Positions 14,525 to 17,303 of a stretch of DNA of 17,303 nt are shown here, piece after piece. Source of the DNA: Candidatus Colimorpha onthohippi. GTDB lineage: Bacteria; Bacteroidota; Bacteroidia; Bacteroidales; P3. The notes under the pieces were generated by a model. The model did no database searches. It was not told the origin of the DNA and saw nothing but the letters and a program-made list of their open reading frames with translations. How positions within the stretch are numbered: position 1 is the stretch's first letter; every line of letters starts with the position of its first letter. The translations under genes and the position numbers were made by a program. Location of the stretch: the NCBI GenBank assembly GCA_018064565.1, contig JAGHVA010000184.1:1-17303 (forward strand), given 5' to 3'.

Positions 14525-16069
14525 TCAGTAAAGCTGATAGGTTTCGTGAGCCTCATTGTCGGCCATGTCGGTAACAACCACCGTGATTTTATTGCCCGAC
14601 GGCAGTAGTGATGGGTAGTTTTTGATGCCGTAGTTTTTGTCTCCAGTGGGCAGTGTAACGCTCAGTGTAGATTTTTTTCCATCGTATTGTGCCAATATCC
14701 ACTTGTCGTTGAGGTAGCAAGCATAGTCTTTTATCCCGCTGCCCCGATCGGATAGTCTAAATGTTATGGTTAGTCCAGGTTTGGCTTTTGGCATTTGTTG
14801 TTTCTGTTTGCTATGGCAAAGTCTGATGGTAGGGGGAGTGTGGTCGTTAAGTATCTCCATCTGTTTGGCTTTGAGACGACTTGCTATTTTGGCTGAATCG
14901 GGTATAAGCGATAGATAATCGGGGAGGCATGCATGTGTAACTTCGCTGTATAATTGGTCGTTGGTTGACTGTACATAAAACGATTTGGTAGTGCAGTTTC
15001 CAGCCGCATCGCACACCTCATAGCGTAAGGTGTGTGTGCCTGTAGCAAGCATAATGATGCCTTGATAACTATGAAACTGAGTGGTATAATAGTCGTGATA
15101 AGTTGTCCCAGGTAGTTTTTTGTTGGGTATTCCTCGTGTGAGTAGATATTCCACTCTCAGCGATTGGTAAGTAGGGTGGTCGATAAGATAGTTGCAGAGA
15201 TTGGTGTTCTCAAATAGAAAGGTGCGTATGCTGTAGTGCCATACAAGTGAGTCGTCAACATATAGTTTAATATCATCTACTCCGTTTTTTCCTTTGTAGG
15301 TTTCAGACTGGTCGTAGCAGTTTATCCCCACGAAGAAGGGGCCGCTTACGGTCATTTGGTTTATTTTTGCAGGCAACGATCGAGATTGTGTGTTTCCGTT
15401 GACACAACTTCTGTCTGATGCGGGGTATAGTTTTATGTCTTTGATGATAGGGGAGGTGTGGTCGTGGTCGGTGATGCCGAACAATACGGGGTTGAGAGGC
15501 TGGTCGTTGTGGGCACGTCGAATTTCAAAATGTAAGTGCGGACCGCCCGATGAACCGGAGTTGCCGCTATAAGCTATGATGTCGCCCTTGTGTACGGCGA
15601 GTACTCCAGGTGCAACTATGGTATCAATAGACCACGATTGTATATGGTATTGGCTTTGCAATGTCCATAGTGCTATTTTGGGGTTGAAGTGGTCTAAGTG
15701 CATATACACCGTGCGTAGCGTGTGTCCAAATAAATCCTTGCAATTGGGATGGTCGATATAGATTACGTTCCCTCCCCCCCATGGCGAGATCTTGATACGC
15801 GACACATATCCATCGGCGGCAGCCATTACGGGGATGCCAATCTCGCCATCTGTGCGAATATCTATGCCAGAATGAAAATGGTTGGGACGGATTTCACCAA
15901 ATGCCCCTGAAAAGGATAAAGGTATGTTCATCGGAGCAATAAAAGGTGAGGAAAAAGTTTTTTTCTTTGCTTTAGGTTGCGCTTCGAGCGATGTGGTGTA
16001 GGATAGTAGGGTTAGCAACGTCAGAATAATGACGACATGTGGCTTTATGGGGGTGTGTTGTAAATTCAT
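14525..16069 (-). CDS. M23 family (LytM-type) metallopeptidase, exported
   Basis: A 514-aa cell-wall peptidase, probably cutting peptidoglycan cross-bridges in the periplasm. The start at ATG 16067-16069 gives a signal peptide (residues about 1-31, VVIILTLLTLLSYTTSLEAQ). The M23 domain is near the N-terminus: zinc ligands H66 and D70 in HFHSGID, catalytic H124 in VYMHLDHF, and H178/H180 in GPHLHFEIR. All are present, so an active enzyme is likely. Residues about 205-514 have no M23 features; they contain beta-rich, Ig-like stretches (for example THTLRYEVCDAAGNCTT and ITFRLSDRGSGIKDY) that may bind the wall or partners. It begins 14 bp after recN and its stop is 4 bp before aroK. An open frame extends further upstream, but it overlaps recN and lacks a signal peptide. 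Confidence 0.92.
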   Translation of the reverse strand: MNLQHTPIKPHVVIILTLLTLLSYTTSLEAQPKAKKKTFSSPFIAPMNIPLSFSGAFGEIRPNHFHSGIDIRTDGEIGIPVMAAADGYVSRIKISPWGGGNVIYIDHPNCKDLFGHTLRTVYMHLDHFNPKIALWTLQSQYHIQSWSIDTIVAPGVLAVHKGDIIAYSGNSGSSGGPHLHFEIRRAHNDQPLNPVLFGITDHDHTSPIIKDIKLYPASDRSCVNGNTQSRSLPAKINQMTVSGPFFVGINCYDQSETYKGKNGVDDIKLYVDDSLVWHYSIRTFLFENTNLCNYLIDHPTYQSLRVEYLLTRGIPNKKLPGTTYHDYYTTQFHSYQGIIMLATGTHTLRYEVCDAAGNCTTKSFYVQSTNDQLYSEVTHACLPDYLSLIPDSAKIASRLKAKQMEILNDHTPPTIRLCHSKQKQQMPKAKPGLTITFRLSDRGSGIKDYACYLNDKWILAQYDGKKSTLSVTLPTGDKNYGIKNYPSLLPSGNKITVVVTDMADNEAHETYQLY

Positions 16070-16083
16070 GTAGTAGGGTAGGG

Positions 16084-17303
16084 TTAATTCATCAGTTCGT
16101 GAGCTATTTGGATGGCTGCAGCGGTGGGAGGGTTGGACGAGAGCATTACTGCAATTTCGTTGATTCTCTGATCGGTAGTCAGTGGGCTCATGGTAGATAT
16201 TGTTCGGTTGGCAGTAGCATCGATGGCCTTTGACACTTTGAAATGTTGGTCGGCTTTGGCTGCAATTTGTGGCAGATGGGTTATCGCTATCACTTGACAT
16301 CCGTAGTTCATCTGGCGCATCATCTTACCTACTGCAACGGAGATGTCGCCCGATACGCCAGTGTCAATCTCATCAAAGATGAGTGATTTTCGGTAGTCTG
16401 ATTGTTGCGTGGGCGCTGTCTGTGTATTTACCTGGTTACAGATAACTTTTATTGCGAGCATCAGGCGGGAGAGTTCTCCTCCCGATGCGGCTTTATGAAG
16501 AGGTTTTAGCTCTCCCCCGCGGTTGGCATTAAACAGAATTTGAATATCGTCGTGACCCATATTGCCATAGTCGCTTGAAGGTGTTAGGCGTACCTGTATC
16601 TGCGACTCTCGCATACCCAAGTCGGTTAAGATTGGTAATATTGACGTCTCTATATAAGAGGCCGCTTCAAGTCTGCATTGCGTCAAAAGGTCTGCCGTGG
16701 CTTGCAGTTGCTTAAAGGCATTGTCAACTTCTTCCATGGTGGCAGATATTTGCTCGGTGAGCGACTGCTGTGCCTCCAATGTTGATTTTAGGTTATCCCG
16801 TATGGCTATCAGTTGCGTTATGCTGTTGGTTGCATGTTTTTTTTCAAGACGGTAAATCAGGTCGAGCCGGTCGGTGATGTATTGAAGTCTTTGTGGCGAA
16901 TAGTCAAGGTTGTTGTTAATTTGTTGTATTGAAGAGATGATATCGCGCAACTCAATGATTGTTGAGTCCATGCGCATGGCAATCTCAGGCAAGTCGGCTT
17001 GGTATGATTGTATATGAGCAAGATCTGCCTTGGCTTTGGTGAGCCGGGCTATGATGCCATCGTCATCGTTGTCGCAGTTTTGGACTATAGCGGTAAATGC
17101 CTCTTGCAACTGCTCGGTATGGTTGAGCAGTTCAGCTTCCGACTCCAATTGGACTTGTTCGTCGGCTTCGTCTTCTTGAGGGGCAGAGAGGTTGGCGGCT
17201 ACGAGTTCGTCGTATAAGAACTGGTTGTAGTCCTGCTCTTTGCGGGCTTGTAATTCTTGGGCAGTAAGTGTCTCTAACTGGTGTTTGAGTGCGCTGTATT
17301 GCT
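16084..17303 (-). CDS. recN: DNA repair protein RecN, C-terminal part (5' end outside window)
   Basis: A partial SMC-like ATPase for double-strand-break repair. About 405 codons are present and the frame is open to the window edge, so the N-terminal P-loop and the start lie beyond 17303. Visible parts are a coiled-coil region (ARKEQDYNQFLYDEL near the edge and repeated charged helices to about 16650), the ABC signature SGGELSRLMLAIKV, Walker B LIFDEIDTGVSG and the switch ITHLPQIAAKAD. The end is complete. It heads the tightly spaced recN-peptidase-aroK group. An internal TTG near 17146 is not a real start. Confidence 0.95.
   Translation of the reverse strand, partial: QYSALKHQLETLTAQELQARKEQDYNQFLYDELVAANLSAPQEDEADEQVQLESEAELLNHTEQLQEAFTAIVQNCDNDDDGIIARLTKAKADLAHIQSYQADLPEIAMRMDSTIIELRDIISSIQQINNNLDYSPQRLQYITDRLDLIYRLEKKHATNSITQLIAIRDNLKSTLEAQQSLTEQISATMEEVDNAFKQLQATADLLTQCRLEAASYIETSILPILTDLGMRESQIQVRLTPSSDYGNMGHDDIQILFNANRGGELKPLHKAASGGELSRLMLAIKVICNQVNTQTAPTQQSDYRKSLIFDEIDTGVSGDISVAVGKMMRQMNYGCQVIAITHLPQIAAKADQHFKVSKAIDATANRTISTMSPLTTDQRINEIAVMLSSNPPTAAAIQIAHELMN

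Noticed and set aside
14521..14577. Longer shikimate kinase start overlapping the peptidase gene
   Set aside because: The extra 19 residues have no family counterpart, and the ATG at 14520 gives the normal distance to the P-loop and a 4-bp gene gap.
16070..16300. N-terminal extension of the M23 peptidase (77 more residues)
   Set aside because: It overlaps the end of recN, looks like antisense-quality sequence rich in Ser/Asn/Cys, and would bury the clear signal peptide that starts at 16069.

Overview
The window looks like chromosomal DNA of a member of the Bacteroidota, most likely Bacteroidales. The grounds are a SusC-like receptor architecture (carboxypeptidase-regulatory domain, plug, barrel), a Bacteroidota-type PurM of about 385 aa, an AAA-ATPase-like/PD-(D/E)XK protein of the kind expanded in this phylum, four good matches to the Bacteroidota -7 promoter box TAnnTTTG upstream of genes, and no clear Shine-Dalgarno sequences. 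Species cannot be assigned from the sequence alone.

Left part, minus strand (1-4467), in transcription order: a phosphate acetyl/butyryltransferase (ptb), a stem-loop, a small stand-alone PAS protein, a large TonB-dependent outer-membrane receptor with a His/acidic C-terminal tail, and a small HsdR-N-like PD-(D/E)XK protein. Two hairpins at the left edge look like a REP-type intergenic repeat.

Middle part, plus strand (4654-10967): a pair recognised as KamB and KamC, the reactivase components for the B12-dependent lysine 5,6-aminomutase of lysine fermentation, transcribed divergently from ptb. Lysine fermentation ends in butyryl-CoA, so ptb on the other side of the shared promoter region makes metabolic sense, although the mutase genes and butyrate kinase are not in the window. 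Next, with its own promoter, comes a three-gene unit: a periplasmic NMT1/THI5-like solute-binding protein with no permease or ATPase, a membrane Cache-HAMP-SpoIIE-type phosphatase, and a TrmH/SpoU rRNA methyltransferase that abuts it exactly.

Right part, minus strand (11008-17303), in transcription order: recN (5' end outside the window), an M23 peptidase, shikimate kinase (aroK) and purM, then an AAA-ATPase-like/PD-(D/E)XK protein that looks like an accessory gene between housekeeping genes. recN, the peptidase and aroK are tightly packed (14 and 4 bp gaps). purM has its own -7 box.

The observations most worth following are the ptb/kamBC divergent locus with a palindrome over the ptb -7 box, the transporter-less binding protein paired with a membrane phosphatase, an Asp-to-Asn change in a metal-binding motif of that phosphatase, and the charged His-rich tail on the receptor. 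No rRNA, tRNA, CRISPR array or complete insertion sequence was seen.
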